Shown here: positions 24,161 through 36,279 of the stretch, piece by piece | How the letters are laid out: every line of letters begins with the position of its first letter | How positions within the stretch are numbered: the first letter of the stretch is position 1 | NCBI GenBank assembly: GCA_014529385.2 | Contig: CM043944.1 | Span: forward strand, 178,862,740-178,924,739 | Source of the DNA: Adiantum capillus-veneris | Lineage: Eukaryota > Streptophyta > Polypodiopsida > Polypodiales > Pteridaceae | Direction: 5' to 3' | Length of the DNA stretch: 62,000 nt | The notes under the pieces: generated by a model | The model's input: the letters and a program-made list of their open reading frames with translations, nothing else | What the model was told of the DNA's origin: nothing | Database searches by the model: none | Made by a program: the position numbers and the translations under genes

Positions 24161-25680
24161 CATTTGTCCAAGATTGTTTTAGGGGAATCACCTAAAGGGG
24201 TAGATGACGATCTACCAGATGCCTATTTGTTCTCGGTGGAAATGATACCTAGATGGTCGGAAAAAATTGTGTCATTGATGACAATAGCTCAAGTGGATTC
24301 ACCACTTCCTACCACAGTTGATTTAATCGAGCAATCGGCTATGTATCAATTACTAGCTGGGAGGCTATATAAAAGAAATCAAGACGGGATATTGCTTTTA
24401 TGCATTAACCCTGAAGAAAGGGATCAGTACCTAAGTCAAGCAAATGTTACCATAGTACGACTTCACTTTGCGGAAGACAAAACTATGCAACGAATCTTAA
24501 GACTTGGAGTATTTTGGCCGACTATGAGAAGAGATGTTCAATATTTTGTAAAAGATTGCCCTCAATGTCAGAAACAACCACCCATTCCTCATGTAACATT
24601 GTTTCAAATGTCACCTGTTCCTAAGTGGAGTAATTATTTGGTTACTTGCTTATCAAACCAAACATTTCTTGAGGATATGAGTAAATACCGTCAAAGACCA
24701 ATTGAAACGGAAGCAAGAGACTATGCTCTCATTGGGAACCAATTGTATCGGAGAGGTAAGGATCAACATTTGCGTCTTTGTGCAAATGAAAACGAGTATA
24801 TTCTGATTATAGAACAAGCACATGCTGGATTAGTTGGAGGTCACTTTCCTAGTGAAACCACCACAAGAGCAATTGTGATGGCAGGCATATGGTGGCCAAC
24901 ACTTTTTGCATATGCCAAAGAATATGTTCGAAGGTGTGATGCTTGTCAACGGGCAAAAATGCCAACACGAGTAGACAGCATGCCCTTAAAATCAATGATG
25001 GGGGCTAGCGCCTTCACAAAATGGGGTATAGATTTTGTTGGACCAATACAGCCACCTGCTTATAGAACCCAAGCTCAATATATCATTGTAGCTACGGACT
25101 ATTTGACCAAGTGGGCCGAGGCTAAAGCAACCCAATAGAATGATGCCAGAACCACTGTTGCATTCTTATATGAGTATGTATTCACAAGGTATGGACTGCC
25201 AATAGATATTGTCAGTGATCGGGGAACTCATTTCCTCAATGAGGTAATAGAGTATTTGCTTAATGAGTTTATGGTTATCCATAACAAATCAGCACCCTAT
25301 CACCCACAAGCAAATAGATAAGCTAAGCATACGAATAAAATTCTTAGCTTGGTACTGACCAAAGTGGTTAGTTCAGGAAGGACAGTCTGGGAAATGAATC
25401 TTCATGCTGCTCTATGGGCTTATCGAGTTTCATTCAAAACGGCTTTAAATTCTACACCCTTTAACCTTGTTTATGGTCTTGATGCCATACTGCCAATAGA
25501 ATTTCTATTGCCGACCTTAAGGGTAGCACAAACTCTTGAGTGGACTAGACATGAATTGTCAAAAAGACTTGAAGATTTGGAAAAGCTAGACGAGCAAAGG
25601 CTAACTACTGTAGCTCATATCTATGCACAGAAGTGGAAACAAAACAGTTTTTTGATTCACATATACAGGTGCCAATGGAG
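24161..25680 (+). pseudogene. Integrase of gypsy element 1 with two zinc-binding modules
   Basis: Open from 24164 to 25138. Two integrase-type zinc modules lie in tandem. The first (about 24330-24600: GRLYKRNQDGILLLC, FWPTMRRDVQYFVKDCPQCQ) lacks a clean His pair. The second (about 24720-24960: QLYRRGKDQHLRLC, HAGLVGGHF, WWPTLFAYAKEYVRRCDACQ) is complete HHCC. The linker has a KWSNYLVTCLSNQTF motif. The core follows: GIDFVGPI, TDYLTKWAEAKAT, TAG at 25136, IVSDRGTHFLNEV, then QANR-stop-AKHTNK, where GQAE with the catalytic Glu is expected but lost. ALWAYRVSFKTAL and NLVYGLDAILPIEFLLPTL give the usual C-terminal part. The end is cut at about 25670. Confidence 0.8.
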
Positions 25681-27630
25681 TGCAAGTTTTGATGGTAGAT
25701 AAGTATGGATGTAAGTATATACTTGTTGATCCGATTGACTTAGAACAATACACATACAAGGGTTCCGATCTCTACTTACTTTCAACCAAAAACGATACCA
25801 GAGCACCTATTTGAGAGGATTCCACCAAGTCTTCAAGACTAGAGAAGAGGACGAGAGACGTCTTTCCGTGAGACCACAAATTGGTTAGATTGGTGACTGA
25901 ACCACAACAATAAAGACCATATCAAGTGGCTCACTATGTCAAGACAAAGTACTGAGTGGGTCGGAGGATCCATATGCTCATGTCTCTCTCTTTAAACAAG
26001 TTTTGAGAGATGAACAGATTACAAATTTTCATATTTAGTATGAGAGATTTGGGTTGACAATGGAAGGAACAGCCTTGACTTGGTTCCAACCACTAAATAG
26101 AGATTATTTTTCCAACATAGCACAACTCTTACAAGAATTTGTAGAGGAGTTCTTGAAAAGGAAGATCAAACACAACATAGTGTCACAAATCTACGCTTTC
26201 AAACAGAAAAAGAACGAGAGAGTGAAGGAAGCTCTGCTTTGCTTTAAACAATACATAGGTAGATGTCCTATGAAAAAGCTACAAGAGATTGCTTGAGGAA
26301 TGAAACTCTCACAAAAGACCTACATTTGAAAGGATGCACGACATTTGATCAAGTCACTAGAGAAGCTCTTTATCTAGTTAGCAATTGCAAGGCCTACGGA
26401 GAGGTGACTGAAGATACATACAACACAATTAGTAGTGACTCTTCTCCAAAGAGAAAACCCACAACAAAGAGAGATGTTCAAACTCCACGGGAACCAATCA
26501 TGGATCAAGTGGTCGAGGGGGTAATTAGAAAAATAAACCAAGGCTACAAACAAAACTTGACTGTACAACAACCTCAATTGAGGAGATGTAGTACATGTGA
26601 AGGGGATCATCCCACTCCATGGTGTAGCACTCAGCCAAATCCACAACGTGTGATAGGGCAAAAACCACCTCTTCAATGTGATGGTAGAGTAGTATTCAAC
26701 TACACTCAGTCAATGAACATGACACAACCCATGAAAAACTAGTACTCCATGGATGTGAATACGCTGACATGTTCATAGCCAATCAAGAATATGGTTCGAA
26801 GAATATTACTACCAGGCCCGAACAACCATTGGTTGGATCACCAGCTAGGAAACAAGAAGGTACATGCTATGAGTCCAGAGGTGATCATTAGGCACGAAGT
26901 TGTCCAAACAAGGGTCCACAAACAGAATTACTTGTATTCTAACGGTTGTGGGACAGATCGTTTACGCCAACATTGTGCTAAAAATCCATACTACAAAGGA
27001 AAAGCAACAATGAATATTGTAGGCGTAATTCCTTCTTCAAGCGGATTTGAGGTAGAGCTTGCAATCCCTTTAAACGTGATGACTCGATCTCAAGCTCAAG
27101 AATCTACCAAAAACAAACTAGCTGAGGAAGGCACATTGCCTATTCAAACAAATATCAAAAACTTATCGGTGAGAACAGGAAGAAAATCAAGGAAAGCCAA
27201 ACAAGACAAAATGAAAGCAAAGAGGCTGAAGGAGAAAACAACTTTAGAAACTAAACTGAATCAAACAAGAGAACATCTTAGACAAGAGCAAGAAAGCAAG
27301 AAAAATGCGAAGAGACATAAAGAGTCAAAGACTAACTCGGAAGGTTCAGTCTTGGTCGACAAAATCTTTGAACCTTTGGATGCGATCTTGAAAGCTTATG
27401 ATGCTAGGTTAAAGACCAACCAAACCCAGGAGCATAGATGGCTAATGTACCCTCACCCGGGGTATGAAAAAAAGAGGTTGCAAATGTGCAAGGAGCTCAT
27501 CCAAAAGGCCCAAGCTCTTATGGAACCACATGTTCCAGATGCTCCGACAACGGAGGTGCTAATCTGCAAAAAAGTCCAAGTATTAAAAAGTCATAGTATT
27601 GTAAACAACGCAGGACAAGCCGGGAGTTGA
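25681..27630 (+). pseudogene. gag of gypsy element 2
   Basis: Beginning directly at the end of element 1 integrase, with no LTR between. The segment 25690-25800 (VLMVDKYGCKYILVDP) probably belongs to a gag N-terminal region. The capsid core is clear from about 25960: LTMEGTALTWFQPLN, FLKRKIKHNIVSQIYAFKQK, FKQYIGRCPM. A Cys/His block follows (CSTCEGDHPTPWC), then 26791-27630 is open with a Lys-rich coiled-coil-like linker and EGSVLVDKIFEPLDAILKAY. The same blocks occur in element 1 at 8875-10410, at roughly half identity by eye. Stops and frameshifts are frequent. Confidence 0.7.
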
Positions 27631-29120
27631 GACACCTTTAGATACAAGGGAAGTAGCCAATACCACAGATGGGGTGGGCTCACAAGCAGTAATGCCAATT
27701 TCGGAGGTAGCAGAACCGTGTTGGCCACACTCTTTATGGAAATCAATTAGAAACCAAAAAGATGGTAGTGCTACTTTAAAGTCATCCCCTAACCCTGAGA
27801 TAAACATGGATCACGAATTTTTCTCAGGGGATATACAAGCTCTATATGGAGATGCCGGGTCTGTTGCATCTGAAGAGAGTAAACCATGCTCTCTAAAGAC
27901 ATTGCCATCTTTTAGGAGAACTCAAAACAAAATCGGATGTTAAAATGGTACCTTCCCAGTGGAAAGCCACACCAAAAATGATGGATACCAAGAGCTTGCA
28001 CAAATTGATGTCTTCTCCTACACAATGCACACTTTATCTCTCAAAGCTACTAGAAATTAGACCGCATCTATGGGGCCAAATGGGCAAAAACCTGGAAACA
28101 TGGGGTTGAAAATCCCTTCACACGACCAACTTGCGGACAAAAACATGGATGACACCTTTCCTAAGAAACCACCAACAAAGCCAGTACTACTAAATAAGGT
28201 GGGTGACTACTGTGAAGGAGAAGAAGGAAACACCACCTTACCACTTGAGTACAAAGGCGTAAAGATGGTTGCTATATTAGAGAGTGGGGCAGGAATGCCA
28301 TGACAACCAAAGAAATATGGAAAAAATAATGGGAAAAGCTTTCTCTTACAAAACTCGAATGAAACTGCAATTAGTAGATGGATACAGTGAGAGACCAATA
28401 GGAATATTAGAACAAATCATTGTATCCTCCTGTGGCATAGAGTATGAGGAATATTAGAAAAAATCATTGTATCCTCGTGTGGCATAGAGTATGAGCATAC
28501 CTTTGCCATAGTGAATTTTGACAAGAGCAGCAACTTTGACATCATATTGGGCAGACCATTCATGCGTCAGCTCAAAATGGTACAAGAGTGGGGCTATGGT
28601 ATATCTATCTGAGACACAAAGAGGTCATTACGAAAATTAGTGTCAAAGATCATAGTTATAGAGATGTAGAGCAAACCCCGGGGGAAGAAATAAACTCCAC
28701 AACTGATTTAAAAAGCAAAGTGCATATTTGGATGTACGAAGCTCCTGAAAAGTGAAAGTCTTAGAAAGGAAGATTGCATCCTAGAGCCTTCAGTAGAAGA
28801 TGAAGCTTACACTAAGGAACCATTTCCAGAGGAGTTATTTGAACCCTTTGGATGGGAATAAATACTAGTGACTCTTAATGTGTGCATAAATGAGGTGACC
28901 AACACCAAATTTTGCGATGAAGATAGCTATGATCTAACTCCCTTGTTTACAATAAAGGTGTTGAAGGAAGCTAACGAGGTTTGTGAGTGTGAAAGCACAA
29001 AATTTGAGATAGATGGCTATATCATGGAGCATGAGGCAAAAGTGAAAATGAAGGAAGCAGAGCAACCACAAGAATATGTCATCATTGACATACATGAAGA
29101 ATCAACAAAAGCTGTTTGAA
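27631..29120 (+). pseudogene. Protease and following region of gypsy element 2
   Basis: The block NKVGDYCEGEEGNTTLPLEY at about 28193 matches element 1. The catalytic triad is ESG in AILESGAGMP, where the retropepsin Asp should be, followed by a frameshift. At 28401-28494 a 47-bp direct duplication repeats the IIVSSCGIEYE coding stretch. Then FDIILGRPFMRQLKMV and the acidic segment with EELFEPFGWE and VCINEVTNTKFCDEDSYDLT match element 1 at 11508-11930. It is inactive by several independent changes. Confidence 0.7.
28401..28494 (+). repeat. 47-bp tandem duplication within the protease
   Basis: GGAATATTAGAA starts at 28401 and at 28448. The two 47-bp units differ at only a few bases and shift the frame, since 47 is not a multiple of three. 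Confidence 0.9.
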
Positions 29121-30841
29121 AAAAGCCGACTCCAGAAAAAGTGCAAATGAAAGCAGACGAAGGAAAAAAGTTTCCAAGTTCAGCGTCAAATGTTCAAAAA
29201 ATACAAGATCAAAATAAGAATAGAGACAAGGAGGAAGATCGATTGTCTCCTACGATGATCAAATTCAGCATATGCGGAGAAACAGGACTCAAAATCACAT
29301 GTTCAGCTGTGACAGAAGTGACAAAGAATCTAATGTCTTATGGAACATGGATAATGATGGGAAAGATGCCAATCACCAAGCTAGAGGAGATCATTTAGAC
29401 AAGTTCAAAAATGCCGATTCCTAGCTTCGGAGTGGTAGAAGTTGTACTCAAGTTGAGTATCGAGGAGTATAAGGATATTTTCCACATAATTGACTCCCAT
29501 CATATCAAAGAGAGTCTGATTCTGACAAAAAGCTGAAGGAATATCTTCTTTCAACCACAAGGAAAAGCTTCAACAACAACGGTAAGACTCCATGAAGATT
29601 TTCATACCCATGCAAAGAAGAAATTGCCAACCATTGCGCAAAACGGTAAAGCAAAGGTAAACACTGAAGTATATAAACCTCACAAGACGACTTTACCCTC
29701 AACGAGCTTCCATCAATCTTCCCATGAAGCCTCTACATCAAGAGCGAAACCATCAACAATGCAATGGAAACCAAAGCAAAAAGTCTACCAACCAAAGTTT
29801 CCATCACAAAGAAGGATCAAGAAAAAGCCAAAGGGAACAAACCAAGTGTTAGTATCCAAAGAGAACATCAAAGTCAAAGACCTAGTTTGGATACATGAAG
29901 CACGGGTTCAACCACAACAGCAAAAGGTGATAGGGTAGGTAGCATCAAATGAGTTAATCACTTCTCAGTGCTACTTCCAAGGAAACGCTAATGTTTGGCC
30001 CAAAATGCCTAAAGTAACAGCTTGGACCTACCCACCTCAACCAACGTGTCCTATAAAGAACAAGACGTGCTATCAACACAAGACAAATAACTCAAATAGA
30101 AGAAATAAAAACCACAAAAGGCAAAAGAAAAGACCTTCCAAGCAAGAAATGCGACAAGTTTGCGTACCAAAGTCAGATGCTAAGTAAGTTACCCAAGAAA
30201 AACAGGTGAAACAACGCATAAATTTAGTCAAGCTACTCGAAGCGCAAGTATTTTATGACGGTAACACTCAAATATGGTTACCGAAAAGTGTAGCTCAATC
30301 TAGAACAACCAAGAGAAATTAGGCAGCACAAGCTTCGGTCCAAAAGCAAGCAAAGACAACCAACATCCAACATAGGCCAATTGCAACCAAGGCTGCTGCA
30401 ATCTATACATGGATACCTCGTCATCAACTCCAAAATCAAGGCTTCTACAAAGGAAATCATCAGATATGGATACCGAAGTCTAGTGTCCATCAAGTCATCG
30501 CACAAAAGGAGCAAATTCAAACGACGGTCATGCAAGGACAAAAAACAAGATGGGTTCCAAAATCACTAGTGGAAAATCAATCACAAAGAACCCAAACACA
30601 TCAACAACCGCTTGTCATGCGAGATAAAGCAAAGGCTAGATCATTCTCTAAAAAATTTGAAGAACTTGTTTCACAAAGTAGTGACAGCATACAACAAGCA
30701 AGTCAACAGGAGCCAAAGTATGCCTGCCTAATCGACAAAATGGTGGCATCCAAAGGCCAACACAATGGTAGAGTCCTAAATACCCAAAACTTATGGAACT
30801 GGGTTTTTGGCCTTGAACATGTAAGTCCAAGTTTCCATTAA
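29121..30841 (+). pseudogene. Unrecognised Lys/Gln-rich coding remnant of element 2
   Basis: Where RT should follow, only KLSIEEYKDIFHIID (29446) recalls the pre-RT motif; no RT motif appears afterwards. Instead there are Lys/Gln/Ser/Pro-rich frames (29624-29938, 30005-30187, 30188-30841). In one frame between 30155 and 30575 a short motif [WC]-[VIL]-P-[KR] recurs five times (codons at 30161, 30275, 30410, 30467, 30551), four ending KS. I cannot name a family. It may be a captured segment, or a degenerate linker of a non-autonomous element. Confidence 0.4.
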
Positions 30842-32056
30842 AAATACATGGCATAAAAGTCAGAGTCTGACAGCTAAGCCACTAAATGAGCAAGGTGTTA
30901 GTCCCAAACCTTCATGTAATATTCTCTATGGTATAAGCGTCTTAGCTATTCTAGGTACTCCTCAAGCTGGAAGAGTTGAGCGTATTTATGTTGTGTCGCT
31001 CATGCTGGTATAGGTGATCATAAGAGTCCAAGTCATTGTAGTATAGTGGTAAGTGAAGGAGGCAGTCATGCACTCATCACAGTGAGGTATGAGTGGAGAA
31101 GCTTCTACATCAAAAACCCTTCTTTGAAACATGGAAGCTATTGAGACATCCTTTGATGTCACATGTGCTACATTTGTTCCTTGAAGCACCCATCGACTCC
31201 ATCTCTTATATTACATGTTTTTGTTCCACAAATTTTCATATGCATATAGAGTGTCCCATAATTGGCACTTGCATAGGCACTCTTCCTTTGTTTCTTCCAA
31301 GCACTCACCTCACATGACAAGTACTTCAAGTCAAAAGGCTCAACTTCAATAAGAGCGTATACCAAAGGTACTTTTTTCTCATCGAGTTTTTAACCTTTGT
31401 TCATCCAGGTTTTAAGACCCTAATCTAGAAACCCTCATCATCGACTTCTTGTATATATTTCTTCTAGATCATCAATAAAGAAATGTCTACCCAAATCAAT
31501 CGCCAACAACTTGGAGAAAGCAGTGCAGGTCTCCATATTCTTATCAAGAAATTTTTTTTATCTCAAAGGTCAATAGAGATGCTCCATAAAACAATGGCAA
31601 GTCAAAGAATGGACTACAACAACAACCGATGAAAAATTCAGCAAGAGAGCTATCCACAACAACCATATGTAGCTCACACAGTGCTTCAACATTGGCTCTA
31701 TTGTGGAAAACTCAATTTGTAGTGGAACTTGGAAGCAAACCCAACATAAATTCCATACCACAAAGAGGATCAGTTCTACAAACTCCTTACAAATACAAAA
31801 ACATGAAAATCCCTCTTCACGGTGACCAAGAATGGCAGCAAAGAGAAGACTGCACAACAAGAAGAAAAGTTGCCTCAAAAATAAAAAATCAAATCACGTA
31901 TCAACAACATGGAAGATATGCATCACTCAAGGAAGGGCGGAGCGGAGCGTCATCAACGACAACGCACTTCCCAGGCTGAAGACCAATATTGAATACAAAG
32001 CTAAAGACAACCCTATGACAAGACTGTACAAGGTCATGTCAAGGGATGACATGATT
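30842..32056 (+). other. 3' non-coding part of gypsy element 2
   Basis: About 1.2 kb upstream of the polypurine tract with only short, unconvincing frames on both strands. Nothing recognised. Confidence 0.4.
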
Positions 32057-32070
32057 TAGGAAGGGGAAAA
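32057..32070 (+). other. Polypurine tract of gypsy element 2
   Basis: AGGAAGGGGAAAA immediately precedes the inferred 3' LTR start (TTTGAGGACAG). It primes plus-strand DNA synthesis in an active element. Confidence 0.6.
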
Positions 32071-32074
32071 TATT

Positions 32075-32935
32075 TGAGGACAGATCAAACGGACGTCCAA
32101 CTTGTCCGACATGTAGCCGGACACCACATTTGTACTCTATTAGTTTTTTAAGCTAGTGTAATAATACTTTGTGTAAATCCTGATTCCAAAGTAGCAAATC
32201 AATTTCGTGAGTTGTAATGCTATCATGACATTTGTAAAAGTCTATGCGAGCTGGCCACTGGCCATTTAGAATGCCCTATGTATAAATGTCAATAACCTTA
32301 ATATGAAAGGAGGCTTATCTTTAGGGAAGAAAAGAGCTCTGTTGTACGTACGCTCAAGCTATGAAGCAGCTCTGACTTGTAATCATCGCAGCTAATGATT
32401 GGGTAATCCATTTTTAGTTTTGAAACTTGCATTGTGTTTCTCTCTTTTCTCTTCCAATTAAGTGTAAGCATTGTCAGTTTTGTTGTGGTTCGCGACTACG
32501 CATTTGTGAGTCTTAATTGCAGATTTGAGTGCTTAAGTCATTGTTTTTAGTCGTTTTGACCATAGGAGAGTGTCCTTAGACCATAGGATGACATTTTTGA
32601 TATGCTCTGTTGTAGTTTTCAGGACCTTTTTCATGATGGATTGTGATTTTGGTACCTTATCGGATTGGAACCAGAGTTGGTAGGATAGTGTCCCTAGGTG
32701 TCCTAGACCTCCTGCTAAAGTCTCGCTGCATTTTGAGTCCGTTCGAGTGCTAAATGGCGTGATGATCTAGAGCTGTGAGAAAGGACATAGGCAGATTACC
32801 CTGATCATTGAGTGTTGGTTGCTTGTAGAGTTGTTGTGTTTGCTTGTTAAGGTTCAATTCTTGAGATTGACAATCTCATAGAGTCTCTGTGCCCCATCTT
32901 AGTCACTTTCCCTGAGTATTGACATTATGTTAGTA
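32075..32935 (+). repeat. 3' LTR of the gypsy complex, end truncated
   Basis: Starts after the polypurine tract, has a TATA-like ATGTATAAATG at 32275, and shows patchy similarity to the 5' region (TTGAGATTGACAATCTC at about 32863 versus GGATTGACAACCTC at 5647). Its right end is lost where the minus-strand gypsy fragment begins, between 32925 and 32980. Confidence 0.5.
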
Positions 32936-33360
32936 CCAAAAATCTATGCTGTAGACGTTCGTCGTGGTGACCCACTAACAACATGTGATATGTGCCATCT
33001 TTCTTTTGCACTAAAATAACTGGTGAATAGAATGGAGAGGAGATAGGCCTCACCATCCCTTTTTCCACCAATTCATGCCTTGCCTCATGATCTCCTCTTG
33101 TTGAGCTTGTGAAACTCAATAAGGAGTTTTATAAGGTGGTGAGCTTCCTAGTAGAAGCTCTATTGCATGGATCGTCCCCTCATTTTGGAGCTAGCTCACT
33201 AGGGATGTCATCGATAAAAACATCTTGGAATCCATTTAGAAAATTAGACAACTCTATTTTTCTTGATTTCCTTTTTGCTACTTATGAAAACATTAGAATC
33301 ATTTACAAATTCTCTAACAAAAAATCATACACGCAAAAATAGAGCTTTTCATTGACTTAT
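32936..33360 (-). pseudogene. Reverse transcriptase start, gypsy element 4
   Basis: Reads ARHELVEKGMVRPISSPFYSPV and ILVQKKDGTYHM, the first RT block of a chromovirus-type gypsy polyprotein. It ends abruptly at the junction with the 3' LTR of the gypsy complex. The segment toward 33360 shows the protease-to-RT connector (SELAPK, RGDDP) in broken frames. Confidence 0.75.
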
Positions 33361-33720
33361 CAAAAGCAAGCATATTTACCAGGGATATGGTGTTCCGCAA
33401 CTCATTAGCATCTATGTACATGCTCTTTTCCATGTAGGTGAAGTAGATCTCCTTTCAGGAAACTTCATGTTGACAACCATGCGGTTGAGCCATGGTGCCC
33501 CTAGGATAATATCCTCATGTTGGAGAGGAGAGATAAAAAAATGTCTTCTTTGTCGACGTAGCTTTGGACAAGAAGCCTCAACTTCCCAATCAAGGGAGTA
33601 GCGGAGGCTTGCTATCCCTTGAAAGATGCATCAATTTTTATAGTATCTCCCATCTCAAAAGCTTGGATGCCCAACTTAGTGGCCAACTTGTTGATATAAA
33701 GTTGTGAGTAGAGCGAAGGT
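33361..33720 (-). pseudogene. Aspartic protease of gypsy element 4, decayed
   Basis: In broken frames the minus strand shows FILFDLRSTHNFIS, which fits the usual DSGSTHNFIS with the Ser-Gly lost, and later DIILGAPWLNRMVVNM (LGxPWL motif). Several stops and frameshifts. Confidence 0.6.
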
Positions 33721-35145
33721 CAAACAAGATGAATGCATCATGCTCCATTTTCCCCAAGCATAGGAGAGTGATGAGCCTTTGCAATGAGTATCCTCTTTTG
33801 GAGCTTCAACCATGGAAGCTCTAGGAGTGTCATTGAGTACATTTCTTTTGGGGCAAGAACGATAACCATGTCCTTGATCCCCACACTTAAAGCATTTATG
33901 GTCTTTATGAAAGGCCTCTAATTCTTTGGGAGAGAGCTTATTTTTACCTTTGTAAGATACATTCTCCTTGGCCTTGTTGTTGTTAGTGTTGGTGTTGCCT
34001 TGAGAAGAGTTTTTGAGCATTTCTCTTCCCTTTAGCTTCATCTCAATCCTTGTTTTCCATGGGCTTGAAATTTCTTCTCGCTCCTTGTTGGAAAGTGATC
34101 CTTGAAGCAACCATAGTGTGGTGGATGACTTCGGTGATAGTGCTAGGCCGTTGTGAGTTGATATACTCAGCCATTTCTTCAAGTAATCCCGCACAAAATT
34201 GTTGCTTTTGTTCGACAAAGTCTATCCTTTGAAAGACTGTAGATTTGAGATGTAAATCCCAAAACTTTTCTACATATTTGTCAATAGACTCGTTGAAGAT
34301 TAGCTTCAAACTTCACCATTCGATGAGAACTTTTTCCTTAGCATCGATTGCAAGGAATTTCTTCATGATGGAAACTCGTAGGGTTTTCCATATCTTTGGG
34401 CCTCGTCACTGCCATGAAGGCTAGCCCACCATTGAGGAGCAGATTTTTGAAAGTGCATAGCTACATGGTGTAGCTTGGAGGACTCCTTGAAGCCCTCGTC
34501 TCCAACGACCGCATCAAGCTGTTGGATGGAGGTCAATACTTTGTTTGTGTCACCAAAGGTGCCATCATAGGTGAGAAAAGAGATACTCTTCCCTTTAGGA
34601 GAATAGTTGTTGCTTTTATTATAATGGGAGGAAGGTGAAAAAGAAGGAGAAGAGGGTGATCTCTTTTTTGCCCTTTTCTTCCTTTGTTTCCTCTCTTCTC
34701 TTTTGGAATGATGAGGAGAAGGACTATGGGTTGACCATTTCCTCTTGGGAGAAGTTGGCGACAGTCTAGACCACCGTCTTCGTGGAGCCATATCTTCAGA
34801 GGAACTCAGTAATTTGCTTCTTTCTCGTTCTTTGGATTCCTCCTCTCTTCTTATGGGAGAGAGTATTCTTTCAAGAGTCTCATCAAGAGGCCTCCTAGAC
34901 ACTCTCTCCTCTTGAAGAGGAAGGGAAATCCCATAAGCACAAAGTTGTTGGGTAACTTCTACTTGCAAAGTAGGGTTGCCCATAGCTTGATGCAACCTAG
35001 TAACAAGATAATTGATAAACATAGGGGCATCATCATTATCACCTTCATGTGCAGAATCAAAGTTATCAATGTTTATTCTACTCTCTTGGTTATTGTCAGT
35101 CATGCTAATTATACTTATGTGTGTACTTAGTGTATCCTTTGGCAA
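33676..35145 (-). pseudogene. gag of gypsy element 4
   Basis: The long open part (34363-35145, 260 codons) starts with an acidic N-terminus, then an Arg/Ser/Pro/Lys-rich stretch at about residues 105-180 (RRRWSRLSPTSPKRKWST; KREERKQRKKRAKKRSPS), then the capsid core (FLTYDGTFGDTNKVLTSIQQ, MHFQKSAPQWWASL). It continues out of frame from 34309 (KYVEKFWDLHLK, QQFCAGLLEEMAEYINSQRP) and in another frame from 34218 with the knuckle CFKCGDQGHGYRSC (CCHC spacing correct). The layout is that of chromovirus-like gag. At least two frameshifts. Confidence 0.75.
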
Positions 35146-35470
35146 TTCAAAACCTTAGTTGCTATTCCTCTTAGCCTTTGAAAATAAGTACTTAAGTATC
35201 TACACCCACGACTCGAATTGGTGAATTATAGAGAGTAGTGGAGTGGGTCTAACATAGGAAAATTTCCGAGGGATAGCTCCTTTTGGACTTCTTATGGCTC
35301 AATAATGATGGCAAGTCTAAAAAGACCCCATTATTAAGACCAATGCTCTTGAGGTGCTATTGGCTGTAATGGCTCCCTTCTACATTCTCCTGAGGTCTAT
35401 AAACGAGCATGCATTCGGTAGTTGAAATCAATGAAATGAGTAGTTATAATCACATGATGCAGTAATTGAA
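35146..35470. other. Region upstream of gypsy element 4 gag, nothing recognised
   Basis: Expected place for a leader and PBS on the minus strand, but I could not find a PBS or LTR end. Confidence 0.3.
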
Positions 35471-35586
35471 ACATGCTAACATCTAATTAACTACACCAAT
35501 GAATTCATTTGGAGATACAGCAATCTAAACATGCTAAAATTTGATTAACTACACCAATGAATTCATTTGGAGTTTGCTTACCACCA
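35471..35586. repeat. 58-bp tandem duplication
   Basis: ACATGCTAA begins at 35471 and 35529, and both units contain ACACCAATGAATTCATTTGG. They differ at a handful of positions. Confidence 0.85.
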
Positions 35587-35801
35587 TTATAGAGCACACC
35601 TCCATTTCCAGCATTAGAGGTTGTAATATTGTTGGAAGTTCTAGCATTGGGTTGTATTACTATAGGTCCATTTCCAACATTGAAAGTTGCTAGTTCTCCA
35701 TATGTATGGGTATATACCAGAGAGAGGATAATAGCTATGCTTCCACAACTCAACTCTGAGGCTACCTGCCAGCAAAACAGATCAACAGGGAGTAGGAACA
35801 A
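35505..35801 (-). other. Unidentified reading frame with hydrophobic N-terminus
   Basis: Open for 98 codons but without an ATG start (TTG at 35801). A hydrophobic stretch SIAIILSLVYTHTYG is followed by a twice-repeated motif (FNVGNGPIV, SNAGNGGVL). A splice-donor-like GTG/GTAAGCA lies at about 35575. It could be the first exon of a secreted protein or chance. Weak. Confidence 0.2.
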
Positions 35802-35862
35802 TGTTGGAGTAGCACATGAGTCTCAGAGTGAGAGAGAGATGGAGCTTGCATGCGCACACACA

Positions 35863-35983
<121 letters not shown>

Positions 35984-36279
35984 CATCCACTACCCCACTC
36001 CCTCTTGGGTAACCAAAAATTGGAAAAGATCGCAGAGAGAACTAATAAAGGAATGTTTTTTCAAGACATTCCAAATATAAATTTCCTTTCCCTTTTGTCT
36101 TAAACAAATGCAAACAAGCACAACTAACTAGCGTTGTTCGGGACATCCATTTCAGTGACATGCTAACGTGATTCTACCCAACAGGTTCGTGTCGACGTGA
36201 TTCTACCACATCAGCTTGGCTCTCTGGGTGGTCACCAAGCTCCAGGCTAGCAGTAGTGGGCTCCTACAGGGAACTTTTT

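Noticed and set aside
31093-31978. Small frames on both strands in the 3' part of element 2
   Set aside because: Short, overlapping, without motifs or relatives in the window.
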